Shown here: positions 51,000-63,504 of the stretch, in pieces
How positions within the stretch are numbered: position 1 is the stretch's first letter
Layout of the letters: every line of letters begins with the position of its first letter
The notes under the pieces: model-generated
What the model was told of the DNA's origin: nothing
The model's database searches: none
Seen by the model: only the letters and a program-made list of their open reading frames with translations
Program-made: the position numbers and the translations under genes
Source of the DNA: Loxodes magnus
Lineage: Eukaryota; Ciliophora; Karyorelictea; Loxodida; Loxodidae
Assembly: GCA_946699065.1 (NCBI GenBank)
Contig: CAMPDV010001058.1
Span: forward strand, 79,066-143,065
DNA: 64,000 bases
Reading direction: 5' to 3'

Positions 51000-51235
51000 G
51001 GGAGGAGCAATCCTCCAATTAAACTGACTTAAACTCTGGTAGCAGGAAGTACTCCATAGGTGAAGGACCAGCCAAGAGCAGAGAAGACAAGAACAAAGAG
51101 GCAACAAGTAGAGTTAATGATGAAAGATGCCAGATACTAAGGTCTCTTAGGATAGCATTCCAATCACAGCCCTATAGAAGAAAAAATTCCCAAGAGAATG
51201 CTAGCACTGTGGAAGACTTCAGCAAGAATTTTTTT
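51000..51235 (-). repeat. Family C repeat
   Basis: Best copy of the family (see 15000-15205). In minus orientation it ends at GGAGGATTGCTCCTCC followed by CTATTTATTTATTATA. The terminal GGAGGA...TCCTCC can form a short hairpin. Confidence 0.65.
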
Positions 51236-51261
51236 AACTTTAAAAATCTTTATTAAGGAGC

Positions 51262-51400
51262 TGCGCACCATTGAGGTGCTACGCGCTCTATAATCTCATT
51301 TATTTATTATTTATTTAACTAAATTTAAAATAATAGGAGATATATAATCACACTATTCTAATTATTACATAGTGCTGCGCTCGATTGAGGTGCTACGCGC
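51262..51400 (+). repeat. Two truncated copies of the LINE/SINE-B tail
   Basis: GAGGTGCTACGCGCTCTATA at about 51271, followed by ATCTCATTTATTTATTATTT, and GAGGTGCTACGCGCAGTTTA at about 51378. Both match the last 25 bp of SINE-B copies and of the LINE relic ending at 59835. Confidence 0.65.
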
Positions 51401-51779
51401 AGTTTAATCAAAGTTTTTTTTAATGAGAAGATATTTTATTACTCTATTTAATTTAAAGACCTAATTTTTTTATATTAAGCTTTTAATTCTTAAACATAAA
51501 GATTATTCTAACCTACTTATTATTTAAACAAAGTATCTAAATTTAATTTAAAATTTATGAAAGAGATATACTTGATCAGAAACTTAAACTGTTTATATAA
51601 AATTCGTTGCTTTTATTAGAATTGTTTAATTCTTAAATTAATTTAGTTATCTAATATCAAGATTTTCATCATCTTTTTATTTAGAAATATTTTATTAAGA
51701 TTTAACAAATCAATTTAAAGTCTAAATTTTTAATAATTTTAAGAAGTTATTGACACAATTTAATTTATGCATAAATCTA

Positions 51780-52127
51780 TTAGAAAACCTTAGTTTATTT
51801 AATTAATTTCAACTAAACAAGTTTTTGGACTGCAACTTCTTTCCGATTGCACGACCCGACGCTCTCTTTTTATGGAATAACGGGATATCCTGTTGTGCTC
51901 CAATGTACAGCTGCTAGGGAGCTCCATCACTATGAGCAGCCAGGCTTCAAGCCCCTATCAAGAGCGGATAATCTCAAAGACAGTGTTCCCTTCAGAAAAT
52001 GACTCTGACCAGGGACTTTCTCAGAGACAGGAAAGGAACTTGTTCCTAGCCATAAAACCAGAAAGTGTTGTCACGAAGGTCATTCTCAGCTCCCACCATC
52101 TTTTCAATTAGAAAGTCTTAGTTTATT
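51780..52127 (-). repeat. SINE-A copy with 20-bp TSD (two mismatches)
   Basis: TTAGAAAACCTTAGTTTATT (51780-51799) and TTAGAAAGTCTTAGTTTATT (52108-52127) enclose an almost consensus SINE-A. The standard-code frame at 51893-52111 is part of the repeat. Confidence 0.88.
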
Positions 52128-55100
52128 GAATGATTTTTATTTAAAATTAGAATAATGTTGAAAATAATAATTATGAATGTATTCTGAATTTAAATAAATT
52201 TAGTTTTATAAATTATGTAATACTTATAAGTCAAATTTAATTATAAATGTTTGATAGATTACTCATTTTCGCAACTTATTTTTAGAATATATGCCTTAAT
52301 ATAAATCTGATTTCCAGCTTTAAGGCTTAAATTTAAATAACTTTTTGATCTTATTTTAATTCTAAATTAAAGAAAATTAAAAAAATGTTAAATTAACTTG
52401 ATTTTTAGCTATTTGACTATATTGTGAATGAGATATATAATATCTTTAGCAACTATTATAAATTAAAAGTTTTAATATCCTTTTGCATTAAGTTACATAA
52501 TAATTAGCAGCACTGAACTATCTACATCTTTTAAAGCATAAATAAATTAAATTTAATCTATAATTAAATTTTAGTTACTTTGCTTAATCAATTAATTATC
52601 TTCTATAATTATTTCATTCTTTTATTAAAAAAAAATTATAAAATTAGACTGAAAATTAGTAAGGATGAAAATATATGGAAGTGTATTTTAGTTCAAATTT
52701 ATAAATTAATATTGGAGATAATCATTTTTAGAATCAAAATTTCCACCTTCTTCTCTTCATATTTTTCTACTCTAATTTTATTTTAAATAAAATTAATTTT
52801 TAAAGACGTTATATTAAAAATAATTTAATACTTTTAAAATTTTTATAGAACTCTATCTAATTAATTGGTTGCTTCAAATAGATAACTAAAATAGATTAAA
52901 TTTAATGAAAAATCGATCTTAATTTTATAATTTACATTTATAAGAACTAAGCCATAAATTTATTAAGTATATATCTCTTATTAAAAATTTAAAACATCAT
53001 TATAAATAAAATATGAAATAAGTTCTGGCTTAAATATAAATTTATCAACATTTATTAGCATGCTTTGAAATATTTTACTAGAGTATGAATTTTTTTTATT
53101 TTGCGAGCCAGAAATAATAAATAATTATGATTAGTATTTTATGGTAGTGCTTGATCTTCTTCTCGAGGTTTATAAAACATTTCAGTTAAAAATCTCTTTT
53201 CTAAACATTTATTTTTTAGAATTAAATGATTTTAATATATTCATCATTAAATTACTTTATATATTCTTTAGATAGCTTTTAATTAATTTTAATTGAGCTT
53301 TTTGTTTTAAAATAAAATTTGGTGCTTTTATTAAATTTTAATGTTTTTTCTTATTTTTAATTCATCATTAATAACTAAAATACATTTCTTTGATTAAAGA
53401 TTTTCTATTTTTCTAATTTAAGATTTGCTTATTTTAGGTGTAATCAAACATCATAAAGTTTAGCTTACAATGAATCTAAAAATCGCATATTAATATGGAA
53501 ATTTTAAAATTTTTCTTTTCAGATTTCGATTTAAAATAGATATCAGAAACTTAATTTTTTTTATGGATAACAATTACGAGGTGATGCTGGAACTTTATTT
53601 AAAAAATAAATTTTAGTATTTTTAGAATTTTATCAACTTTCAGTTTGGAAAAAATTATTGCAATAGCTCTTTTAAAATCCTCAATTAAATTAGCTAGGAA
53701 CATAAAAATAATTTAATTTAATGATAAAAATTTTTAATTTTAAGTTATAGATATTTGTTGTTTCTTTTAAAATGTGGTATTTTTCAATCTATTTAATCGC
53801 TTTTTATTTAAGAATATTTCCATGTTTGAGGAACTGGCAGCTAACTTTTGCTTATTTAGAACATTTTTGTCTATATTTTTCTATGCATATAAAATTTTAT
53901 CTTCTGCTCTTTAGGAAAATTAAAAGATTTCAAGTTATTTTTGAATTAAATAGTATGAACATAATGACTTAAAATAACTAATTTGAAGGTAAAATGATAA
54001 ATTAAAGTTGCTTGTACGCTTAAATTTATTAAATAGGAAAGTTATAATATAATTTTAAAATTCAATTAATTATTAAGAAAAGTATCAAAATTAAATAATT
54101 GATGCTCACAAATTATTAAATACCTTTAAACTTATAAGTTCATTTCTCTACTAAAAATAAAAGGCACTGAAAATAAAATAGACTTAAAATAAAGAATACC
54201 AACTAAAGATGTAAATAAATAATTTAAATACATACACTCTTATTTTAAAATTAAATAAAAATAAGAGTTAAAGATATAATTATTTAGAAAGACTTGATAA
54301 AATCCAAAATTTTAATAGCCTTAAAATTAAAAAAATTTAATTTAGATAATTCTTAATAAATTTTACTTGCTTTTTTATTATAAAACTTAACTTTAGAATT
54401 GCTTTATCATGATGCTTTGAAATAAATTAAGTACTCTTCATAATAACTATAATAAATGAATTATTTCCTTCTATTATTAATCGCTTATATACATTTTTTA
54501 ATTTTTTGCTAAATTAATAATTAATCATATATAAAAGTCTATTAACTTACGATTATTTTTATTCCAAAATAAAAAATACTATTATTCTCTATCTTAATTC
54601 GTATATTATTATTTTTTTAATATTATTTTTTTATCAATTTTCTTTGATTCCACATATAAAGCTTAAGTTTGTTTTATTTCAAGCTAGAATACAATTTTTT
54701 TAATTTTAATTTTACATTTTTACATCTATTTTCTTTTTAATAGATTTTTATTCTTAAATTCTAGAAAGATGAAAAATAAATTTAAATAATTTATATATAA
54801 AATCTCTCTGTAGGTTTAGCTATATAATGATTCAAATTTTACTAGGAACATAAGATTAGAATAGATTTATTGTGGTAATAATTTTTTAGTTTGAAGCAAA
54901 TTTAAACTATCTCTCTGAGGTTAAAGTGCCAAATATTTGCTAATCATAATCTTAATTTAAATTTATTTTATTTTAGTTCAAAGCTCGACTTTAATATTAA
55001 GTTATAGACAATTATCATTAAATTTAAAGAATTTACCTAAAATCTAAAAGCTATTTTAAATCCTAATTTTCTTAGATTTATTAACTGATTCTTTAAAATA

Positions 55101-57040
55101 TTTAAGAAATATTCTAAATATTTAAAAAGTTTATTATTTAATTAGGAAATTAATTTTAAAAGAAATATAGCTAAATTTAGAAATTAAATAAATCTCATTT
55201 GTACATAAAATATATTGATATCCTTTAATCATTATAAAATCTTGTAAAGTTCATTCATATTCTTTTACTCTTAAAGTAAATAATTATAAAATTTAGTTTT
55301 TTATAAAAATACTTTTATTTTCTATGGAAATATTATGATTAATGTATTTTAAAATTTCTCATTTAGTATCTTTTTCTTGGATTTTCTTACAGATTTTATA
55401 ATGGCTTTAATCTGATTATAACTTAATTATGATATATAAGCAAATCTATTCGAATTCTTTTAAATAAACTTAGAACCTTATTTTTATTTAATAAAATTAA
55501 TTTTTAAAGGGAATCAATAAGGATATCTTAATATTAGCAATTCACTAAGAAATAAATAAAGAAAGATGACTAAAGCATAAGAAACAAATATTTTAGAAAT
55601 TAAAAATTTCTATTTATTATAAAATCTTATATGGATAACTATTTCTAGCATTAAAAAAATTAAATATCATTCTCATTTAATAATTATTCTTCAAAACTTT
55701 TTTATTTATTCTATTCTTAATTTTTATATTTTAAAGGTCGATATATACGAGAAGTAATTATATAAAAAATTGCGATATTTGTCTAATTTAACCTAAATTT
55801 ATAATTATCCTGAAATTTCTGATTTCTAGGTTATTTAAACAAGCAAATATTATTCATACTAATTTGAAAGTTATAATAAAACTTTAAGAATATTGGTTCT
55901 AAATTATTTTATTTATTAAATAACTAAAAGCAAATAAAAGCTATAAAATACTCTTGTAATAATGAAGAAACAAATTTAAAGGAATAAAAAGTAATTAAAT
56001 TAAGAAGAATTTAGATTATAGTCCCTCTATATCTTAGTAATCTATTTAATAATTTCGAAAATTATTACACTTTAAAATACCTCTAGGAAATTAACTTAAT
56101 AAAATAAATTTAAGGATAGCGCACTTGGATTATTTATTTAATCTTTCGATGTTAGGAAATATCAATATTATCTATATGATTCATAAGTAATTTTATCATA
56201 ATTTAATATGCTCTCTTAACTTTTACTCAATCGCTCTGAGTAAAAATAGGTAAAAAGCTAAGTTAAAAGAAGGTTAAATTAATAAAATCGTTTCAAAAAT
56301 GTTAGTAACTTAGGATTATAACTCACTTAAATATCAATAATTGATAGTCAACTTAATTATAATAATGAATATATCGATTTATACATATAGCTTATATATT
56401 ATGTTCTATACATTAATATCAAATTTATTAAGATAAATTATGAATAGATATATTTGCTAAAAGCTTAAAATAACTAATTTTATTAATTTTTTAAAAGAAT
56501 AAAGAAATTTACTTTGCTGAAAAACAGAAAATGAGAAGCTAAAGAGTGAAATTAAAATAGCAGTTGCTTGAAAAGAAGAGATATATTAATTTATAAAATA
56601 AATTTTATTGCCTCATTAAGAATCATATCTTTAGCTATATTTATTACTTGTTTGCCTCCTCTCTTCATTTAATTTTATTTCTTTAAATAAGATTCCTTTA
56701 AAAAAAATCTATTTCTCTATCATAATTTTTTCAACTATTAATCTAAATTTATCCAAAGTTTTCTCCTGGCAAAATTTGACAAAGTCCATTTATATTATGC
56801 AGAATACTGACAGGAAGATATTAAAGAAATAAATGCTTAGAATGATTTAATGAATACTGAAATGAACTCTTCCTAAAGTTCAATTATATATTGATTAAAA
56901 ATGTCAGCAAGTTATTCAAATTTCATAATAAATGCGTTTAATATTTCAGTATTAAATGATAGAGACTCTCTTTCACTTTTTAAAAAAAAGTCTAAGTAAT
57001 TTTATTAAACTTAAATAAAAATTTAGCTTGCTTAAGAAGA
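52128..57040. other. AT-rich region, possible LRR-like relics, no firm gene
   Basis: Short stretches read as Leu/Lys/Ile-rich repeats (for example around 55.03-55.2 kb, plus strand: NLKNLPKIQKL). No consistent frame or domain can be defended. No member of the SINE or R families was seen until the family C fragment at 57.04 kb. Confidence 0.3.
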
Positions 57041-57041
57041 G

Positions 57042-57135
57042 TTACCCTAAGAGACCTTAGTATCTGGCATCTTTCACCATTAATGCTACTTGATGCCTCT
57101 TCAACCTTGTCTTCTCTTCTCTTTTCTTGTCTGTT
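57042..57135 (+). repeat. Family C fragment
   Basis: CTAAGAGACCTTAGTATCTG, then GCATCTTTCACCATTAA...GCCTCTT...TTGTCTTCTC match the reverse complement of 51090-51170. Confidence 0.6.
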
Positions 57136-57719
57136 TTTCAACTATAGGGTACTGAGACTATTTACTAAGCAAGCGAAAATGAAGATCACACATTATACAT
57201 TCTTTAACATGATTACCTTCTTGATTGCTTGAACTATTCTACTTGCTTAAATCAATGTGAAATTTTCAGAGGAGGGTGAGAAGGAAGCTTTAAGTCAATC
57301 ATTCATAAGAATATGGATGTTCATTGCAAGATTCAAGCTTAACTATGTGTTTTATTAAAAAAGATAAACCCATTCTCTTTTTATAATCACAATCACCTTA
57401 AATTTTTATGAGTTTGAATTACCTAAATCTTACAAGCTTAGTAATTTCTGAAAAAAAATTCTTTAAGGGACTAATTGCAATTAAACAAGTCGCAATTTTA
57501 TTAAATCAACTTAATATTCGTTATTAGGGATATCTTCAGTGGTAATAGAACATTTTTCACCTAAAGATAGTAATTAATTTTTTATCAATTAAAGTGAAAT
57601 ATGATTTGAGAAATTAAAAATCTTGAATAATATAGCAAATTAAAGTGGCCAAATATTCAATATATAAAATTCTGAGATTCAAATTGAAGATAGTAAATTT
57701 ACTAGCGATGAGGGTCTTA

Positions 57720-58345
57720 TTTTATTTAGCTATTAAAATAATATTTTGATGAACAATATTCTGGATAAATTATCGAGATGGACAGTTAAAGGATCAAAAG
57801 AGAAACGAACTTTTATACCTAGGTCATATAATAAAATAAAACATCAGTTTTGACAAGCAAATGGAGAATAGACTAGTAGCAGCATAAAAGATGTAAACAT
57901 GAATACCGAGAAAAATAACAATGAATAAGGGATTAACACCATATAATTCAAAAATATTGTTAAAAACTTTCCTAAGCTCAGTTTTCAGTTATGAGGCAGA
58001 AGTGATCCCATATTGCAAATAATTTCTAGGAAAATAAGTAATGGAGCAATTAGAGATAATATAGAAAATATTTCTATAAAACAGATACTCAAAAGTTTAA
58101 GAAAATGAAAAAGCTAAAATTTATACTGAGCAGTTTAGTAATCTTAATCAATTTCTAGTAATTACTTACACTAAGTTGAACAAAGAATTTAGACAAGAAA
58201 TTATCGTTATATTTAATTTAGAACCCAATCCTTAGCTTTCGAAAAGATCTTTAAGATCATCACTATCCTATAGATATTCCTACCGTATGTGTGGAGAGTA
58301 TGATACATTCGAGCACATTTTTAAATGAATATACTATTCTAATAT
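57720..58345 (+). pseudogene. LINE reverse transcriptase, C-terminal fragment
   Basis: One plus-strand frame (phase of 57810) reads LLYLGHIIKQN, the YLG(H) block that follows the RT palm. It continues ENRLVAAQKMQT-W(TGA)-IPRK, then NSKILLKTFLSSVFSYEAEV, like the LINE thumb motif (K-(L/I)-L-(L/V)-x-T...(L/V)-x-Y-(G/A)-x-E-x-W). It ends MCGEYDTFEHIFK, like the C-terminal Cys/His motif CG-x-x-D-T-x-E-H-(I/L)-(F/L) of many LINE ORF2 proteins. A neighbouring frame just upstream (LDKLSRWTVKGSKEKRTFI) fits the L-x-x-W...K-x-x-K-T block. The catalytic YADD was not found, so the copy is truncated or decayed. Confidence 0.55.
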
Positions 58346-59029
58346 AAGATATTTACTATTGTAAAAGATTGGGAATTATGATTTAAGATGACTTATATTA
58401 TATGATTAAGGGCTTATAAACTCCTTTCCTAAGTCTTATTTAGGATATTTAGATTAAAAAATATTTCACAAGAAACTTATGTCAAGAAGACTAGAATTAT
58501 TAGAAATGGAAAAAGTATAAAAGGATGAAATAAAAGATGAGATTAAATTAAAGTAATTTAAAATTGTTAAGATCAAGATTATAATTAAAAGCAATAAAAA
58601 ATTTACCAATGTCTATAATTGAAGGAAGCAATTCTTGCAGTTATAGATGTAAAAAAACTCTTTAAGTTTAAAGTTTAAATTTAGAAATAATATAGAGAAG
58701 ATCTTTACGAACAATCATAGATGTTCTTTTTTAAGTGCAAAAGGAGATTTTAGAACAAGAATTGCAGTTTATGAAATTTAAACATTATCTATGACAAAAA
58801 ACGTTGAGATTAAGAGGCTAATTAATAGGAAATTAAGGAAAAACAAAAGACTCATTGTTTGACTTAAATAAAGAAGAGAATTTTATATTTGAATAATATT
58901 GCATGGCAATAAAATTAGAATTAAAAATTGAGGACAAAAATATTTATAGATGATAGTAAAAATAATTAAAAAGGGAAGAAACATTAATCGTGCAGTTTGA
59001 GAATATAAAGTATACGAAGAAAAGATAGA

Positions 59030-59838
59030 GAAAGAATGGAGTAAATGATAACAACATTAAGGTATAGAAAAACATGATTTGATGAATATGCAGTTGGACC
59101 ACCCAACTAATTGAGATATAATAAAAATAGAAAAGAAGAAATATGCTACATATTTAGAATAAGAACGAGATGTAATGGGAGCTAAAATTGCTTAAAAGAA
59201 AGACACCTAGTTATGACAAGTTAATTCCCTTTCTGTAACAATGCAAGAGAACATGAAAGGCATAACATATAAAGCTGTTCAGAAAACAAAGAAGGAAGAT
59301 AATAATGTATCTGAAAGTTAAGAACAATAGGAGTAGAAAGACAAGGAATGGAACTATTTGATATAATATAAGGTACGGCAAAATTCGAAAAATTCATTAG
59401 AACCTAAGAAGAGTAAAAAAGAGTTAAAACTGACTTGATAATAAAAGATTATATCAAAAACATATTAGAAAAAAGAAAAAAAGGATACTTAGAAAAGAAA
59501 ATTGAATGAAAAAAAGAAATAGGAAAATATTATAGAGCAGGAAAAGGATATTTTTTATGAGTTTATAAAAGCTTGATTAAGAAGAAAAGAATTAGAAACG
59601 AAAATTAGCAAAGTATGTAAAAAAAAATAATGGACGCTTGTAACAAAGAATCAATAAAACGTAGATAGATAGAAGACAGAAGAACAAGAGATATTGAAGA
59701 AGAAAATGATGAAGATATGGAACTAATAAGAGAAGAATTTCTATTACCTGAAGGCTTACTTGAAAAAACGGAAATATATTGAGATATGAAAAGAGCTACG
59801 TACCAACTAGGTGCTACGCTCTCTATAACCTTATTTAT
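59030..59838 (+). pseudogene. Second LINE C-terminal module and 3' end
   Basis: At about 59141-59300 one frame reads RIRTRCNG..., then FPFCNNAREHERHNIQSC, the C-x-x-x-x-E-x-x-H-x(3-4)-C pattern at the end of LINE ORF2. Near the end a short frame (MDACNKESIKRRQIEDRR..., about 59630-59800) precedes TAGGTGCTACGCTCTCTATA and a TTATTTATTATTTATT tail ending at about 59850. Two Cys/His modules 0.8 kb apart suggest two nested or tandem LINE relics. Confidence 0.45.
59810..59835 (+). repeat. LINE 3' tail shared with SINE-B
   Basis: AGGTGCTACGCTCTCTATAA matches the 3' ends at 45335 and 51271 and, reverse-complemented, 6511-6532, each followed by an ATTT-rich run. This is the usual sign that a SINE borrows the LINE machinery. 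Confidence 0.65.
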
Positions 59839-59850
59839 TATTTATTAAAA

Positions 59851-60424
59851 AAATTATTTTTTAAGATGATGTGGATGTAAATATAGATGTTTCATGCTTA
59901 CTCTTATTTTTTATGAGCTAAATAAAAATAAGTTTGTCTATTCACCATTTTTTTATTTTTTAAGTCATTTTTTTTTAAATCTTAAATATATATTTTTTTA
60001 ATCATTTTTTCGTGGAATGCTTATTTTAATTTGTTTTAGATTAATTAATTTGCAATATTTTTTTAGTTATAAATTGTTCATTCTTCAAAATCACTAGTAT
60101 ATATTTTTTTAACCATCGTACTGAAATTTTTAATTCATAGTCATGTATGAAAATATTTTTTTATATTATCTAAGGCATTTATTTTTATAAGCTATAAATT
60201 TGCAGAAAAGGCATTTTTTTCTAGTTTGAATTTTTAATTTGTTAATTTTTTCGGTTTTTTATATATACTTGTTTAATTTTATTTCCTTTAAAAATAATTA
60301 TTTATTTCGTTATTTTAAATTTTTAAATTTTAAATTTAATTTTTAAATAATAAAAATAATTTATCAATTTTTATTTCAATATAATTAGTTTCTATATACT
60401 AAATTCTTTTTTTAATCTTTATAA
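59851..60424. other. AT-rich region upstream of the WD40 gene
   Basis: T-rich, about 15% G+C by eye. It presumably contains the promoter and 5' UTR, but no specific site can be named. Confidence 0.4.
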
Positions 60425-62761
60425 ATGGATAGCAATCAATGTCCAAACTGTAAAGAGCAATTTGATTAAGACAAGCGAGTGTCTAAGCAATTACCATGTG
60501 GTTGTATATCATGTTTAAATTGTCTTAAAACAGTATATTAGTTTACTTAAAAAATTGAATGCATAAAGCACTAACAAATTTTCAACACAAAACCTGAAGA
60601 ATTATAAGGATATGTAGTTTAACTACAAGTGTAGTAGTAAATACCAAGACATTAATAGATCTAAATTGTTGATTAAGTAAAGCTTCAAGAATAATAAAAA
60701 TGGTTGTAAGGATATTAAGTCTTGAAATAAAGTTAACATAATGCGATGAAAGAAGTTATATAGGACATTTCTTAATTTATGCAAAGTATCTAGGCTTTGG
60801 CATTTCAGTAGATACTAAAAATTTTAACTGATTAAATTTCTGGTACAAATAATAAGATCAAGAATTTACTGTAGCGTTTGTCTAAGCTACAAGTAGCAAG
60901 TGAATTTTAATAATAGCCAATGGGCTAATATTAATAAATTCAATAATAAAATAGTTAATAAGAATTTAATTTAATATAGCGTGAGATTGATGAATTGAAA
61001 AGAAATCAGAGTTAACAAATGAACATCAAAAACTTAAGAAAAATTATCTAGTCAAGTATGTTCAAGGTATTCAGTTATTTAAGTTAGAAATCCAATGGGT
61101 AGTAATTAAATTTGAATGAGGCAGAGAAGTTAATATAAAACTATTTCAAGCAAGTCAATGTAGTGAATGAGATTTGTTTAGTTGCAACAATTGCAGTATA
61201 ACCAGAAGTTTAGATATAATCCTAATTATAAAATCAGTAGATAGTGAGCAAGTATGCAATCTAGGATTTCGCGAATTTATCATTAAGCAAATTAAATCAG
61301 TTTTTGAATCAGTTAAAACAAGAGAATGTTGATATAATAAAGTTGAATTAAAGTCCTCTAAATAAGCCAGGATTGGTTAACTATGCTTAAATATTATTAC
61401 AATTATCTTAAATAACAGACTAATAAGTTCATACCAAGTTGCTTTAGATAGTTTAGTTATGCATGTCGCAATAAGGAGTATCTTAAATAGCCTCCAATTC
61501 ATTAACTTTATTGAACTTCATGAACTAAAATTTCAACAATCAAAATTTACAAAACCTCGACTTAACTAATGCTGATCTATCTGACTCTACCTTCGCAAAT
61601 TGCAATTTCGCCAATTCTAATCTCTCATAAGCTAACCTACGTAACTCCAAGTTTATCAACTGCGACTTCTCCAACGCTAACCTCTCATCAATTTCATCGG
61701 AACTCCCTCACATTTTCACTGGACACTCAGACTCAGTCACTTCCGTAGCCATCTCCTCAGACGCTAACTTAATAGTATCTGGATCATGAGACAATACTCT
61801 TCGACTCTACAACATAGCTGAAGGTACCTGTAAGACCATGAGTGGTCACACTAGTTATGTATATGCTGTGGCTATATCCAGTGATTCAGAGTTCATCGTA
61901 TCGGGAAGTGCAGATTAGACGGTGAGACTATGGGACGTCAAGACAGGTACCTGTAAGACCATGAGTTGTCACACACATTATGTATCATCTGTGGCTATAT
62001 CTAGTGATTCAGAGTTCATCGTATCGGGAAGTAATGATAATACTCTTAGACTTTACAATATCAAGACAGGTACCTGTAAGACCATGAGTGGTCACACACA
62101 TTATGTAAATGCTGTGGCTATATCCAGTGATTCAGAGTTCATCGTATCGGGAAGTGATGATACTACGGTTAGACTTTACAATATCAAGACAGGTACCTGT
62201 AAGACCATGAGTGGTCACACACATTATGTAAATGCTGTGGCTATATCCAGTGATTCCACTTACATCATATCTGGATCGCATGACTAAACTATTCGTTTAT
62301 GGAACTCTCGAACTCTGTCTTGTACAATGGTCTTATCGGGACATACTGATTATGTCACTTCGGTAATATTCTCGAATAACAACAAGTATATTTTATCTGG
62401 ATCTTATGACAAGACAATAAGAATATGAAATATTAATGATGGATAGTGTGAATGTGTATTAAATGGTCATACGGACACTGTGGGTAGTTTATCATTATCT
62501 AGGGACAACAATTGGTTGGTATCAAGTAATGGAAACAGATGGGATAACTAAGCAAAAGATTACAACATTCGTAGATGAAATATAGGAAGGATATTGAATG
62601 GAGTAGATACAACTAGCTAATAACAGGTAAGTTCAAATCTACCAATAATTATATAGACTGACTGGAATAAAATATACGCTGATTATGGTCTATAATTTTA
62701 GAACTGCGTAATGGCTAATATTACAATGAATGTGGAGGACAAGTAGAGATGCATCAAGTGA
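60425..62761 (+). CDS. RING-type zinc finger / pentapeptide-repeat / WD40 protein, 778 aa
   Basis: One uninterrupted frame of 779 codons with TAR = Gln. Residues 6-49: C-x2-C...C-x-C-x2-C-x2-C...C-x2-H, a RING-like zinc site (possible E3 ubiquitin ligase or TRIM-like scaffold). Residues about 50-365: Gln-rich helical region. About 365-425: pentapeptide repeats of the A(D/N)LxN type (LTNADLSDSTFANCNFANSN). About 430-730: seven WD40 repeats, enough for one propeller. Repeats 2-5 are near-identical at the DNA level (123-nt period). Three TGA codons lie in frame at 61787, 62426 and 62576, each at a WD40 position usually held by Trp (SGS-W-DNT, IRI-W-NIN, RR-W-NIG), beside six ordinary TGG. The TGA at 62759-62761 is taken as the stop. 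WD40 codon usage is GC-richer than the N-terminal part. Confidence 0.9.
61823..62280 (+). repeat. 123-nt coding tandem repeats (WD40 units)
   Basis: GGTACCTGTAAGACCATGAG begins at 61823, 61946, 62069 and 62192, exactly 123 nt (41 codons) apart. The intervening sequences (GCTATATCCAGTGATTCAGA etc.) are almost identical, showing recent duplication or gene conversion inside the gene. Confidence 0.95.
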
Positions 62762-63055
62762 TCTATTATGAATTTAAACTATTTAATTTTTACATTTAAG
62801 AATTTAAATTATCTAAGTCTTTATGCTTATTGAGTAAGTTCTTCTTATTATTATATTTACAATTAAAGTTAAATTTTTTTTAAATCTTAAGATTTTTTTT
62901 TCTAAGTCTTTTTATATTTAATTATTTTTTCAATAAAAGATTTAGATTTAATGTAAAATAAAGAGTTAGAGTAATTGTGAATTTTTTTAAGTAAGTTTGA
63001 TTTTAAAAAAAATAAAATTTAGAGTTAACAAATTTTAAATTTTCTAGAGTTCGAA
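62762..63055. other. AT-rich 3' flank of the WD40 gene
   Basis: If the TGA at 62759 were read through, the frame would end at another TGA 19 codons further on. No other feature was seen. Confidence 0.4.
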
Positions 63056-63060
63056 ATAGT

Positions 63061-63300
63061 TTTTTTGAGTTATGTACTAGAATTAATAAGTTCTAATTTT
63101 TTTTAGTGTCAGGAAAAATTTTTGAGTTATGTACTAGAATTAATAAGTTCTAATTTTTTTTAGTGTCAGAAAAATTTTTGAGTTATGTACCAGACAAAAA
63201 ATTTTAATTTTCAAGTGTTAGAATAAATTTTTAAGTATGTACTAGAGCAAAAAATTTTTTACATTTTCAGTATAGTATTAGATTTTTTTGAGTAATGTGC
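63061..63300 (+). repeat. Tandem repeat, about 57 bp, four units
   Basis: GAGTTATGTACTAG recurs at 63067, 63124 and 63180 (there GAGTTATGTACCAG) and more loosely near 63232. Each is followed by ...AATTTT...TAGTGTCAG.AAAAATTTTT. The first two units are nearly identical. Confidence 0.85.
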
Positions 63301-63504
63301 TCGCGCATTTGTTTCGTATAAAATTTAGTTACATTCGTTATAATCTTTTTATTATATGCAAGTTAGCATTATGTGTTTTTACGATAGGAAAAATTTCATA
63401 TTCTACATTTGAATGATAGTAGATTTAATTTTTCATGAGTTAGAAGCCTGAAAATGGCAAAAAGTGTCAAAGCCTTTTTTTGCTCAGCGTTTTACACTAT
63501 AGAG

